From: Microvelia longipes
Taxonomy: Eukaryota > Arthropoda > Insecta > Hemiptera > Veliidae
Assembly (NCBI GenBank): GCA_018340805.1
Contig: JACMZG010001913.1
Span: forward strand, 40,158,557 to 40,222,556
DNA length: 64,000 nucleotides
Direction of reading: 5' to 3'
Position numbers and translations under genes: made by a program. Numbering within the stretch: the stretch's first letter is position 1; each line of letters starts with the position of its first letter. Shown piece after piece: positions 1 to 12,491 of the stretch. Under the pieces are notes generated by a model. The model did no database searches. It was not told where the DNA came from and worked only from the letters and a program-made list of their open reading frames with translations.

Positions 1-739
1 GGTACATTCTGTCCTTTATTGTGAATTATCTGTACTTTTTTTGCCATCAAAGTTTTCTAAATTTGATCAGAGATAAATCTAAATAAGTTTGTTAACATAG
101 CGACTAGAATTTGTTTGAATTGTTCTTCTAAATAATCTGTTATCAATTATGATTAAACTTATTAAAACTAAAAAATTACACTTGTAAATAGATACTTGGT
201 TTAAATATAAGTAGGTTAATACAAATTGAAGTAAATTTTAGGTAGTATAATAAATAAATTTAAATATATTATTTAAAATTAGTAATTATAAAAAAAAGTA
301 CGGATTAAAATTATAAAAATTAAAGAACCCTTCCAAAAAAATAATATATTAAGTAAAAGAAATAATAAGAGAGTATAATAAAATAAGTTTAAAAAAAACT
401 TTGATGCAAATAACTTGTGCTTCACTTTTTAAAATCAATTTAAAATTTGAAGAATAAAATAAATTTAACATTTGAAGTATAAAATAAATTTAAAAAATAG
501 GCAGTGTATAATAATATAAAATGTATGTTTTAACTTGGTATTTGAATTGTTTTTGAAGTTTATTATTTTTTCTCTATAATTACCGATATTTTCAAATATG
601 TTGCTTTTGGTTACTCGTGTCAGTAGTTCATATGTTCAGGTTTGTATTGGAATTTAAAGTCCAATGTTTTCTCTTTTTTGCCAACATGACTTGTAGTTTT
701 ACTTTTTTTTTTAATTTTTCTCATTTGTAATGTAGGTAT
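1..739. other. AT-rich non-coding DNA
   Basis: Very AT-rich sequence with many short A and T runs. I see no open frame with coding character, no splice-site chain and no repeat structure that stands out. Confidence 0.6.
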
Positions 740-795
740 ATAGGAAAAGTATTGTGTTTGCGAAAAAATCTGAAACCGGGAGCTCACATGATACA

Positions 796-876
<81 letters not shown>

Positions 877-1065
877 GACTTTATTAGCTGGAAACAATAA
901 CTCAGGAAATATATCAAAAATTTATAAAATGCCAAAAATAATGTTTTGATCAATTTGATATTTGGCAATTTGAAATGTATTTATATATAAGATCAACATA
1001 TGTGTCAAGTTTTATCTTATTATCAGCAGTAGTTTAGTTTGTATGACATGACTTGTATACATGTT
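740..1065 (+). repeat. Dispersed repeat, copy 1 (split by (TA)n)
   Basis: The stretch beginning taggaaaagtattgtgtttg, followed after a (TA)n block by a segment ending near atgacttgtatac, recurs at 56320-56740 with the same order of blocks, and its first block recurs near 61143. This marks a dispersed non-autonomous repeat. No coding potential is seen. Confidence 0.5.
795..876. repeat. (TA)n microsatellite
   Basis: Almost pure alternating TA over about 80 bases with a few ATA/TAA phase slips. It sits inside the dispersed repeat described at 740-1065. The low-complexity reading frame across it is an artefact. Confidence 0.95.
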
Positions 1066-1154
1066 TGAAAAAATTGCAAAAGATCCAATTGAGTTGTAAG
1101 TTGGTACAAATGTATTACTTCAAGCAATAAATAAGTATACTAAGTTGTGTTTCA

Positions 1155-1487
1155 ATACGGCCAGTATGTCTATGGTTTTTGTTAGATCGTAAAAGTTAAG
1201 CAGCGTATGGCGAGGTCAGGGCCTGGATGGGTGATCTCTGGGAATAAAACAAATGTATTTACTGTCTGAGGATGAACAAAGTCAGTCCAAAGACGTGTTG
1301 CAGTATAAATTTGGTGACTTGCATATTCTGAGGACGAGCAAAGCGAGTCCAAAGACGTGTTGCAGTATAAATTTGGTGACTTGCATATTCTGAGGACGAG
1401 CATAGCGAGTTCAAAGTAGGGAGGATGAACATAGCAATTCTGATGTGTAGAGAAATAATTCTGAGATACCCCGTACCCAATTTTTGT
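1155..1487 (+). mobile_element. 5S rRNA-derived SINE
   Basis: Bases about 1183-1245 read like the internal-promoter part of a 5S rRNA gene: gttaagcagcgt, then cctggatgggtga and tctgggaa, in the order and spacing of 5S boxes A and C. Downstream come two 62-bp units starting at 1266 and 1328, and a truncated third at 1390, each opening ctgagga(t/c)ga. The element ends near ataccccgtaccc. The same head and tail occur in inverted orientation at 53170-53430 and, with a degraded head, at 61520-61840. I infer a SINE3-type element that borrowed the 5S RNA polymerase III promoter. Confidence 0.75.
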
Positions 1488-1499
1488 ATCTGTTATTAT

Positions 1500-2760
1500 C
1501 CACAGTTTCAGATGTGTTAAGATTAACTTATAATAACTAATTTCAATAGTTTATATGATCAGCTTTGTATACATACATTACCATGTAATTTAAGTCCAAT
1601 TTGTTCTAATATTTCACAAACGAAGCTTGTAGTTTACTTTGTACTCTTTTTTTTTAGTTTTAGTTTTTGTTTGAGCTAATTGAAAGTTTTGGATACCAGT
1701 TGTAAATTTCACCAGCTTCTGATCTTTTGAATATTTTTTAAATGTTGATACGATTGAAGTTTGTAAAATATAGACTTAACAATAAGAAAATTAAATTAAA
1801 CATTAAACAAAAGAAAGAAAAATTAAAATTTTGTGCTATTGATGGTGTTGTTTAATACTTCCGTGTATAACAGTTGTAACAATTACACAAGTTTACTGAT
1901 AATGAAGTATTCGCGCTTTTCACTGTTCAATTAAAATTATAAAAAGCTGAGAACTTTGATTTGGCTGAATTGAAAGTGTTTTACTCTTTTTAAGTGGTAG
2001 ATGCAAGCAATTAAATATTAGAGAGATGTTGGTAAGACAACACAGAAGATGATGTTTCTGTCATGTCCCTCTAAGCAATTAAAGATTCGGCATGGGAGAA
2101 GGTTGAGAGACTGGGGAAGAAACAGCACTTAGGTATCATTGAACGTTGAAAAGAGTTAAACCAAAATAATATATGACTATGTATTTTTTGCTATAGTTTA
2201 TAGCAATATAGTGATTGCTGTTGTTATTTTTAATTCAATCCGAAATTAACAAATAATTTTTACTTGTCAGTTCATGTTGTAGTAAGATTAATTTTGAATT
2301 TTTGGTAAAAAATGCCAATAAAAAGTATGTTCACTTCCTTTTTTAAATAAAGAAAATTTAATACCAATAGTTCAAAAAAACTGTAAATAATTCATGTAAC
2401 AATATCATTTACTAAAAAGTTTTTTCTTTTTTAGCAAATTTCCAAAGGAAAAATAAGCTATTTTTATTTAAATAATTCTATCTTTCTAACTATCAACCTG
2501 TTAATATTTTTTTAATTATTATAATTATTAATATTAATTATGTTAAGTATAAATTTTTTCTTTTGATGTTATTTATAATTAAAGAAATAATTAAATTGGA
2601 CGTTTGTATTGATTATTAAATAGAAAAGGATTTTTCCCTATGAAGAAGTTATAAGTTTCACCAGGTAAGGTAACTTTCCTGATGTATAATATGTGTTGAA
2701 ACTCTAATCACGACAGCCAAAAGATGGCGTTACTGTCGCTTTCCTATACTCCCCATTATA
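1500..2760. other. AT-rich non-coding DNA
   Basis: No gene is visible. The only structure noted is the 44-bp repeat at 2031-2074, which has a second copy at 5371-5414. Confidence 0.5.
2031..2074 (+). repeat. Short dispersed repeat, copy 1
   Basis: The block starting gtaagacaacacagaagatg recurs in the same orientation at 5371-5414 with only about two differences, while the flanks are unrelated. It is likely a fragment of an unidentified interspersed element. Confidence 0.6.
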
Positions 2761-2780
2761 AATCCGGATCAGTTTTCTAT

Positions 2781-2818
2781 TGGTCCACAGTATTCCCGCC
2801 AATGACTGACATTGGCGG
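2781..2818. promoter_or_regulatory. CCAAT-box cluster with perfect palindrome
   Basis: Three CCAAT/ATTGG boxes fall within about 40 bases. Two of them form a perfect inverted repeat, ccgccaat at 2796-2803 and attggcgg at 2811-2818, with a 7-base loop. NF-Y binds CCAAT boxes, and clusters of them are typical of promoters, but no gene is seen immediately on either side. The assignment is inference. Confidence 0.3.
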
Positions 2819-3009
2819 ACTGATATTTTAAATTTAATTTTTATTTCTAGCATATCGAGAGGGAGAGGGGGTAGGTAAAAAAGGGACCTAGTTCCACCAT
2901 TCTAGATTTGTGGAAATGATAATAAAAATGATATTTAATTTAATTAGTCCTGCCAAATATTTATTTGGTAATTTACCTATCAATTTGCCTTACTCATCAT
3001 TGTTGTTAG

Positions 3010-4473
3010 CCGTTGTCTATTGTTAATTCTGTGACTCATCAATTGTTAGCTGCATTGATGCGTTGTCTATTCTTGTTAGCTGTGATGCGTTGTCTATTCT
3101 TGTTAGCTGTGCTGTTGTCTATTCTTGGTAGCTGTGATGCGTTGTCTATTCTTGTTAGCTGTGATGCGTTGTCTATTCTTGTTAGCTGTGCTGCATTGTC
3201 TATTCTTGGTATGCGTTGGTAGCTGTGATGGTTGTCTATTCTGTTAGCTGTGCTGCATTGTCTATTCTGGTAGCTGTGATGCGTTGTCTATAGCTGTGAT
3301 GCGTTGTCTATTCTTGTTAGCTGTGCTGCATTGTCTATTTTGGTAGCTGTGATGCGTTGTCTATTCTGTTAGCTGTGATGCGTTGTCTATTCTGTTAGCT
3401 GTGCTGCATTGTCTATTCTTGGTAGCTGTGATGCGTTGTCTATTCTTGTTAGCTGTGAATTCTTGTTAGCTGTGCTGCATTGTCTATTCTTGGTAGCTGT
3501 GATGCGTTGTCTATTCTTGTGTTAGCTGTGCTGCATTGTCTACTAGCTGTGTGCGTTGTCTATTCTTGTTAGCTGTGATGCGTTGTCTATCTTGTTAGCT
3601 GTGCTGCATTGTCTATTCTTGGTAGCTGTGATGCGTTGGTCTATTCTTGTTAGCTTGTGATGCGTTGTCTATTCTTGTTAGCTGTGCTGCATTGTCTATT
3701 CTTGGTAAGCTGTGATGCGTTGTCTATTCTTGTTAGCTGTGATGCGTTGTCTATTCTTGTTAGCTGTTGCTGCATTGTCTATTCTTGTAGCATGCTTGTC
3801 TTGTTAGCTGTGATGCGTTGTCTATTCTTTAGCTGTGCTGCATTGTCTATTCTTGGTAGCTGTGATGCGTTGTCTATTCTTGTTAGCTGTGAGCGTTGTC
3901 TATTCTTGTTTAGCTGTTGCTGCATTGTCTATTCTTGGTAGCTGTGATGGCGTGTCTATTCTTGTTAGCTGTGATGCGTTGTCTATTCTTGTTAGCTGTG
4001 CTGCATTGTCTATTCTTTGGTATGTTGTGATGAGTTGTCTATTCTTGTTAGCTGTGATGCGTTGTCTATTCTTGTTAGCTGTGCTGCATTGTCTATTCTT
4101 GGTAGCTGTGATGCGTTGTCTATTCTTGTTAGCTGTGATGCGTTGTCTATTCTTGTTAGCTGTGCTGCATTGTCTATTCTTGGTAGCTGTGATGCGTTGT
4201 CTATTCTTGTTAGCTGTGATGCGTTGTCTATTCTTGTTAGCTGTGCTGCATTGTCTATTCTTGGTAGCTGTGATGCGTTGTCTATTCTTGTTAGCTGTAT
4301 GCGTTGTGTTACTGCATTGTCTATTCTTTAGCTGTGTGCGTTGCTAGCTGTGATTGTCCTATTCTTGTTAGCTGTGCTGCTGCATGATGCGTTGTCTATT
4401 CTATTGCATTGTCTATTCTTGTTAGCTGTGCTGCGTTGTCTATTCTTGTTAGCTGTGCTGCATTGTCTATTCT
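3010..4473 (+). repeat. 27-bp minisatellite with 81-bp higher-order unit
   Basis: About 54 imperfect copies of a 27-base unit in two flavours: A contains gatgcgttgtctattcttgt and B contains gctgcattgtctattcttgg. In the cleanest part (about 4030-4290) the order is A-A-B repeated, an 81-base higher-order period. Single-base and partial-unit deletions are common before 4000 and near the right edge. Because 27 is a multiple of three, all frames stay open for long stretches and give fake proteins repeating MRCLFLLAV or ALSILVSCD. These are not genes. Confidence 0.97.
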
Positions 4474-4647
4474 TAACTAGGAGCTCTTATAAAGACAATA
4501 AAATGAGCTTGCTTGCATTTCAAAATGTATTTAAGATGAGTATTTTTGAATTGCAGTTCATTTATTAAACCTTTAAAGGGTTGTAATAGTACAGCAGCCA
4601 GACCTGAAAAATGTGAATAAACCGTTTTTTTAAATATACTTAAAATA

Positions 4648-5052
4648 ATGAAGAAAAATCATATGAAGGTCTCCACTCTTGATAGGCAGACCATAGAGGA
4701 AGGTATACTACAGAGGGACAAACTAGATAGAGGATTCCTAGTCGGTACACTCTTCAGACAGTTTAGGGACAAGGAATTAAATCAGGTGAGGCAGACTTTA
4801 TTTTTCTCCATCACTTTAGGTATATTAAAAAAATGGTTTGAAGCTGGTCAAAATAAGTCCCTTTACTTCAACCTGCTCCTGGACTATGAGTATTTAATAG
4901 TTGGGAGGCCAAGACTGGATGACATCTTTGGGTATTTTCTACCTACCTTGGATATACCTCTATGTGAGATAGATAAAGCTTTGATGATTTTTATCTTGTT
5001 CACACTAATTTTAATCGACTCCGAGCTTTATAACTTTAGAAACATTGCTTAG
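4648..5052 (+). CDS. Unrecognised 134-residue open frame
   Basis: An uninterrupted frame that is less AT-rich than its surroundings, directly right of the minisatellite. It opens MKKNHMKVSTLDRQTIEEG, has a charged first third and a hydrophobic last third (ALMIFILFTLILI). A splice donor-like aatcag|gtgagg lies inside it at about residue 47, so only the first part may be a true exon, or the whole may be a transposon relic. No motif is recognised and no partner exon was found. Confidence 0.2.
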   Translation: MKKNHMKVSTLDRQTIEEGILQRDKLDRGFLVGTLFRQFRDKELNQVRQTLFFSITLGILKKWFEAGQNKSLYFNLLLDYEYLIVGRPRLDDIFGYFLPTLDIPLCEIDKALMIFILFTLILIDSELYNFRNIA

Positions 5053-5059
5053 TTTGGTA

Positions 5060-5835
5060 AAGAGCTTAGATATATAATTTCACTATTATATCAGTGGTAC
5101 CAATCCCTTCGTCAAAGCATAGTGAATTCCATTACTACTGTCTAATCAATAAAGCTACAGAAGTATAGTATTTAGAGCGGCCAAATTTCAGTCCAGTTCG
5201 AGCATGACAAACTGAAATTATATGTTTACTGCTGTAGAAATTTATGATGAGCCAAGTTAAAAAATAATAATTTCTTAACTTTTAATAATTTATTATTAAA
5301 GAATAATAAATTCTTTTTAGCGATAAATATCAATTTACAGTCATGTTGCATGTACTAATGTTTGACTGTCGTAAGACAACACAGAAGATGATGTGTCTGT
5401 CATGTGCCTCAAACATATGACTGAAGTACATCTAAATGTTACAAAAAACCAACACATAGATTTAAAAATAATTGAAAATTGTTTGTCAAAAATATTCATT
5501 CCTTCCTTTTAAATTGCAGATTATTACAGACCAAAAATGCTTGTACTTTTTGTACGTTTTAAAAAAATGATCTAAAAATAGTAATAGTGGGACATTTTTA
5601 GTTTCCGTGGAAATTTGAGCATGAGAGGTGTCCTTATCAGGACTATCCCCCTCTGGATTTGAGATGCCTACCAACCTTAACAGTATTCTTGAGTTTATAA
5701 TCAGTATTCTTGAGTTTATTCAAAGAGTATCTACAGGTGGGAAATGAATGGGGCTGAACCGCTTGTTACAATTACACTAGGTGGTCAGGAGCATTATCAT
5801 TTGTAAACTGCGTAGGCTTCTGTGGTTTTTGTCAT
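5060..5835. other. Non-coding interval
   Basis: AT-rich sequence without a supported gene. It holds the second copy of the 44-bp repeat (5371-5414) and a small direct repeat containing cagtattcttgagttt near 5680-5720. Confidence 0.5.
5371..5414 (+). repeat. Short dispersed repeat, copy 2
   Basis: Near-identical partner of the block at 2031-2074, same orientation, unrelated flanks. Confidence 0.6.
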
Positions 5836-5840
5836 GAAGG

Positions 5841-6047
5841 ACCGCGTCAATGTAGATGAAGAATCTGACTTTTATCTTCCACTTTGGTAGGCATCTTCAG
5901 GGATGTAGGACATCATGGATAAAACACAATGCTCTACAAGTTCAGTTTTGTAGAGCATTGTGTTTTTATTCATGATGACCTACATCCCTGAAGATACCTC
6001 CCACAGAGGCAGCAAAATTTTGGATTTTTCATCTACATTGACGTGGT
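5841..6047. mobile_element. Foldback element, about 207 bp
   Basis: Two arms of about 100 bases are inverted copies around a loop of about 8 bases centred near 5944. Matching pieces are cgtcaatgtagatga on the left and tcatctacattgacg on the right, then cttcagggatgtagg with cctacatccctgaag, then aatgctctacaa with ttgtagagcatt. An insertion/deletion breaks symmetry in the middle of the arms. This is typical of a MITE or foldback transposon. It carries no protein. Confidence 0.8.
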
Positions 6048-7058
6048 CACCACCTGAAAACCTATTATTATCATGTTTTATTACATTCTTATTTGCACAT
6101 GTTAGCTGTTCTGGCACAACTTCAATTTATATTAGTTTTATTTTACAATTTCATGTGATTCTCTAAAGCTTAATAATTTATTGAAACGGAACCTCTTTTA
6201 GTATAGAAATAATGGATTCTCGACTTTTTATTTTATTTTTCAATATAAGAAATGAACTCTATAATTAAGAGTTTAAATGTACTTAACTTCAGGAAATATA
6301 TCAAAAGTTCAGTGTAGTTTTTAGCATTACATTCAACGCCTTGCCTAATCACAGCAGGACTACATCTTGAAGTTGGCACCACTGACTGGGGATAAGGTCT
6401 TTATTTTCCAAACAATGTCGTAGCTTTAAGGGGGATTTGTCGAAAAATTTATTAATTTTTGATTTATTAAAATTTGTTCTATATCTAAGGCAAAATTGTA
6501 TGTGTTTAAGTTAAATTATATGTTCTTATTTTTATTTCAGAAGAAATAAACTCTTTAATATTATTTTCCATTGATAAAAATAATTTTATATCAAAAATTC
6601 CATAGTAAAGAATAAGGTTGTTAAGAGGCGAGAACTTGAATACCTCCCCATGAGTTAGTCAACAGGTTACCTTTGCCCTTGTCTATTAATTACAGAAAAA
6701 GCTCAACTTAATTATACATAAAAATTAACCAGCAAATAGTCTCCTTAGGGCTCCTTCCCACACCAGAGAAATACTTGTAAAGAAGTTAAATAATGATTTA
6801 TAATAAAGAAAAAGGAAAGAAAAAAACAAAAAGGATTAACAAATAACATACTTTATTTGATTATTACATTTTTATTAAACAATATTCATTTTCAACTACA
6901 ATATATTTACTTCTTTTTAAGAATTTCAATTGGAAACTTGTACAAAAAAAAAGGTTTTCATTATTAATTCTATAACAGAGTAGAAACATATTCATAGAAA
7001 TGAAAGTTTTGGTAGTGGGATGAAATATTCAACATAAGCAACAAGAGGTTACACTGGG

Positions 7059-7094
7059 GCGACAAGTTGCATAAGTTAGTCTGCAACTTGTTGC
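7059..7094. repeat. Perfect 12-bp hairpin
   Basis: gcgacaagttgc at 7059-7070 pairs with gcaacttgttgc-type sequence at 7083-7094 across a 12-base loop. Its role is unknown. It may be the core of a decayed inverted-repeat element. Confidence 0.5.
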
Positions 7095-9239
7095 TCCTAG
7101 GACTATACCCACTGGTCTCAGTTAAACACATCCATCTCCAGAAAAATACTCTTCAAGAAGTTTATATTAATAATATTTGCATTCAGTTATTGTTTTAACT
7201 TGCAATTATGTAATAAATGAAAATTAATAAGTACTAATAACATATTTGACTTCCAGAAAATTGCTATAATAATTTTTATAAAATAAATAACAATAAAAAG
7301 ACAAAAAAATAATTAAGAGCTAGTGTAAAAGGTCACTTATTTAAATACAAGTTATAATTTAAAAAATTAAGTTATGGATAGCCCAAAATAATAATAATAG
7401 ATCATTGAGGTGAAACTTGAATATTTTTTGGGAAGATAACAATGTGGTTTTGAACTTAAATTTTTTAGATTTACTTGTGTTGACCATTTTAAAAATAGTA
7501 GTTTGATGATGTAAGAAGAAAGTTGACAGCTATGTGTATCTAGTCTTAAATATCTATTAGTATTAAGATATTAATAAATATCTGCAAAATATGATCATAT
7601 TTTATATCACTTTGAGGTAGAAATAGTAAGAGGTGAGTAGATGACACCTTTGAGTCCTTTTCACCAACCTCTAAATCAACCACCTATCCCCTATACCTCC
7701 ACTACTTTATCCTCGTCAAACCTCCTGCTACTATGAATGAAAGTAAGAATGTCCTGCCATCTTAGACACTCCATTTTCTCTTCGTGTAGCGTTCCAGTTT
7801 TAAATATTTGAAACCAGAGCCTTCCAAACCCTTCACTCACTTTGAGGTAACTAAACTCCTGTCTATTAAAAGTAGACATCTATTAAATAAATCTCAACAT
7901 TAAGTTGTGATAAATATTAATAAAAATGGTCTAGTGGTTCTTAGGGGAATTAAACATTATGTTTTCAAATTTAATTTAAATATGAGTAGGTGTAATCTAT
8001 TATGCAAATATATAAGTATCTGAGGGGGCTAGTTTTAAATGGAAAAGTATGATGATATACATTGCTAAATCTAAAAGACATGAAGTGCTGTAATTTTTTT
8101 CTCCTTAAAATAAATCAACAGCATGTTACAAGAAATGTTTTCTAAATCGAAAAACATAATTTTATATTTTCTTTTTGATAGCAACAAAATAGATAGAGTA
8201 AAAAAAGAAAAACATCAGTTCTGACAAATTTATTTAAATAAATAATAAAATTAATCTGCCTAGATTGGTCTTTACTTTTTAATCAGAATCTACAACTAAA
8301 GTCATGTCTTGCAACAAAATTGATAATATTCCCTAAATGTGTAATCGAATCCTAAACATATATCTATTTCAAATAACATTTTGAAATCTTTAACTCAAGA
8401 GACACTATTTAAGTGACACGTGATAAAAATTAAACTTAATAGATGTGTTATTAAAGAGTTTATATTAACCGCAAGTTAAAGAATCAAATATGTTATTTTG
8501 CCATTGATAAATGTTTAATTACTGGATACATTTCTTTTATTCTTTTCTTACATTCATGACTAGATGATAAAAAGATCTTTTATACAAGAATTTAAAAGAA
8601 TCGATTAAATTTTGAAAGGCAGGCAACTCTGTAAGAACAATATAATTAAAATATGAAGTCAACAAAAAAAAAATTTTTTTTGTTTTATTCAATCAAAATA
8701 GACTAGGCACAAGTCAAATCTATTTCAAGCCTTGTTTACACAATATCATCATGGCTTGAGACTGCTGTCTCAAAAAGGTTTGAGGTACACATGTAAACAT
8801 AGTAGGAATAAAAGTAAAACAAATAATTAAGTGCAGGACAGGGCTATCCAAATAAATACAAAGGAAAACAAATTTTTAACTACTTAACTATCTTACATAA
8901 TATATTATTGACTAAAATACAGTAAATATTCACCCTTTGCCAACTGGTAGAGTCTTACAACCAAATAGACTAATACTTGCTAATAATAATAAGAGTATTA
9001 GTTTTTTGGCGTACAAGAGAATTGGCTTAAACTGGTCAAAGCATACTATTTTTGTATACAAGCAAACGTTTATAGTTACAGTGTTGTAAAAAAACATTGA
9101 AAAGAAGAAATTGATAACAACGTTGCATTAATTGACTTATTCTTGATTTTAGTTGGCTAAGGGTTACAAGAATGAGAGCATCAGACCCAATGCACAATGC
9201 TTATGATCTAAACTATATAGAAATTTAATCAATAGTTAC

Positions 9240-9540
9240 AAATATACGTATATAATACAATATTACGGGTGAGTAACTCTTAAAATAAATTGATTTCGGT
9301 TTAGATTAATATTATTTTAAATACATAAAATAAATTTACTTATTATAAAATAAAAATAGAATTGTTTGTTAAAAATTAATTAATTTAATTTACATAAAAT
9401 TTAAAAATAAATTTATTTATTAAAAATTGATTTTATTTATTATAAAATAAAAATAGAATTATTTAATAAAAATTAATTTTATTAATTAATTTAATTTATT
9501 ATAAAATAAAATTATTATAATAAAAAAATAATTTAAGATA
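9240..9540. repeat. Degenerate AT-only repeat
   Basis: Variants of attataaaataaaa and aattaattttatt recur many times, with almost no G or C over 250 bases. Replication slippage is the simplest origin. Confidence 0.6.
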
Positions 9541-12367
9541 GAATCGTAAGAAGGGTTTCATTGTGCACTGGCATTTTAAGAAATTTAGCATAAATCAACT
9601 GTTCAGTTTTAATGATTATCAGATTTATTTCAGATAAGAGCCCATAAATAAAAAGTTAAGGTCTTTTTTTATCAATAAAAAAAACATTTTTTAATCAAGA
9701 GTTCTGTTACCCATTGTATATTTTGACAGAACTTTTAACAAAATAGAAGAGATTTCCAATGCACCCAAACTGAGTCATTGAATAAAAATATGGTTACTCA
9801 ATTTTAAGGCAGATGGAGATAAGGGTATGTCCTTTTTTTGGACTCCATCGATTTTGTTTTTTTCTGATATCAATATTAGAATCATTTAAATACTTGCTCT
9901 AGTTATATAAGATCCACTTGTGCTATATTTACATCAACAATTTGTATTCTACTAACACAGTTTGCCCTACTCTTGGGAGGGAGTGGTATTGGAGGGCCAT
10001 CAAACGATCAAAACTATTTTGATGCTAAATTTCCAACCTGTAGGAACTCATTCTAAAATACAAAGTAATATAGAGTATATAACATATTAGTTCTACATAA
10101 CTTTGATTTCTTAACTTTCTTAATAATACTAAAAAAACACAATAAGGAGAAAATTGGTAATAAAGCAGGGTTGTTTTTTTTATTACTAGTAAGCCTAAAT
10201 ATAAAATTAAAACAAATTATCAATAGCAACAATTTTTTGTACCAAACGGTATTCAGCTTCAGCAAAGGCATAGATTTTTAAAAGTAGAAATAGCTAAAAT
10301 AGCTTCTTTTGTCAGTAAGGTTTTATCAGTTAAAAACCTACAACCATTAGTGAGGAAACTAATTCTATTGGTACAAATCTGCCTCTCTACACTTGAAACA
10401 TTCCTTCCTAAAAGATTTTGGCAAGTCGGATGATCAAAACTATTACTTTGATGAAATTAAGTCTTTTCCGTTAGCTTGTTTCATCCATGCAAGTTGAAAA
10501 ATATAAAAATGTTATGAAATCATCCATAAGGTACAAGCTAAGCTTTTTAAATTAATGAAAGTTGGTACTTGGCCTGCTTGAATTGGAAAATAAAGTAAAT
10601 AAATCATTAGCTAGAGTGGAAAACCAAGAATTACTCAAAATATTAACAGGTGCATTCTTTAATTTTTTTATATTTTATTAAAAAACCACTAATTTTACTA
10701 ACCAATTAAAACAAATGTCGAATGTCCTGTTTAACAAATATTAAAGGGTGATTTATTTCCAAAAGAAGCAAGATTTTTTTAAATATTTTTTTTAATAATT
10801 AAGTAATAAGAAAACAATTCTATGACTTGAGGATTTGCACTTAGACAGTTTTCTGGTCTAAATAGGCCATTTTTTAAAATAAATTACGTTATAACCACTT
10901 AAAGTTTCACATTTAAGTATTTTAATGATTATGATCAATAACATGTTATTAAATCATTTGGTTTAAAGAAAAAGTCACGTGCAATCCTCAAAGGAATAGA
11001 ATAATAGGAAGGCGAGACATTATTTTTATAATAATAATAATAAAAAAATAATTTATACATATTTGTGCCACAGCTTATGCAAAAATTTAAACAATTTTTT
11101 AAGATGGCACAATACAAACGTGCGAGAGATGAGATGAGATAAACGTATCTCAATGTCGAGCCATCAATAATATCAATACGGAACGACGCCATCAACTGTT
11201 ATATGGAATGAATCGGAACTGTTATCAGATTTTTAGGCATCTCTCACACCATTACAGTAGATTAATTATTTATGTTTTGCAATACATAGAACCAAATGAT
11301 ATTTATTTAGTGTGTAACAATGATTTATCATTTTTATAGTTAATAATATAAATTTCATTTTAGATTATTAATTTTACTTTATTACATTTCTTTGGGAAGA
11401 TAATCAAAGATAAAAGAAATAGGAACCTAATAAAATTTTACAAGTTAAAGAAATTTCATAAAAATACTATCTACAATAGATTTGATCCAATGATGGTCCT
11501 GAAAAATAAAGTTTTTTTTCTTCGAAGATCAGCGGATTTGATAAAAATATTTTTTAAAATAGTTTCAGTAAGAAAAGGTTTATTCTAAACACACACCTCA
11601 GAGGAAGGAGTGTACACAATTTTTTAACAGGCAGCCAGCTGATCAAAAGTTCCGATACTTTATTAACTATATTTCGATACTTCGCCTATAAAACTGGCCT
11701 CATAAGTATCATTTGCTACAAATTAAATACTTTAAGTAAGGTTTCCATGAAGTATGAACAAAAAGAAAGGATTGGATCTGATTCAAACCCATGACTGAAC
11801 AAACTATGAGTTTAATTTTGTGAGATAACAAAGCAATAGAAACAAAACACATGGATACCTCAAATTTAGGATATACAAAACTATTAAGAGAGATTAAAAG
11901 AACTTGAGATTATTGAAAAAGGTATATTCTTGTGTTATTAATATAAAAATTTGAGTTATTTAATCTCAAGATGAACTATATTGTCCTACGCTATTTATTT
12001 ATTTTGTTCTAAAACACAGGGCATTTTGGTTACAAAAGCGGTAGAATTAATAAAACTTAATTTATGTTTAAACGTTTAACCTTTGGAAAATATAATTTTA
12101 TTTATAATTTATTAAATATAATTCAATAACAAGCTCTAATTAAAAAAGTTTAAAATATTAACTACAGATTTTATTTATTTTACAAAACAGAATATTTGAC
12201 TAAAACTTCACAAAATGTAAATAGATATTTTTACCTTTACGTAATAGAAAAGTTTATTATACACACAATATAAAATTTTATAACAGAGTTCACAAACAGT
12301 GTTACAGCCCAATCAAAAAGATAAAAAAATTGAAGAAAATGTTTTTATTGTTTGGTTGCATAGTATT

Positions 12368-12491
12368 GCACACGGTTATAATCAGTTGACAGCATGGGGA
12401 AATATGGGGTTGACCAATATGAACCTAGGACTAACCTAATTAGCTCCCTCGCCAATTATTCCTAAATGATCAAGTGATTATAACCATGTGC
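12368..12491. mobile_element. Palindromic repeat element, about 124 bp
   Basis: gcacacggttataatcagtt at the left pairs with the inverse of gtgattataaccatgtgc at the right. The same consensus (gtataacac, gttataatcag, gagcctatgaggttagtcc) occurs as half elements at 52706-52790 and 60822-60905. I infer a short inverted-repeat family of which this is the paired form. Confidence 0.6.

Noticed and set aside
711..968. Minus-strand frame rich in Tyr and Ile
   Set aside because: It runs through a (TA)n microsatellite. Pure composition artefact.
1180..1250. A functional 5S rRNA gene
   Set aside because: Only part of the 5S sequence is present, with many changes, and it is fused to a SINE body. The helices needed for 5S folding are broken.
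3010..4473. A CRISPR array, because of regularly spaced direct repeats
   Set aside because: There are no unique spacers: the whole 27-bp unit repeats. The surroundings are eukaryotic.
3013..4568. Several overlapping long frames (up to 170 codons) repeating MRCLFLLAV or SILVSCDAL
   Set aside because: They come from the 27-bp minisatellite, whose unit is a multiple of three. All three forward frames stay open equally and there is no gene-like composition.
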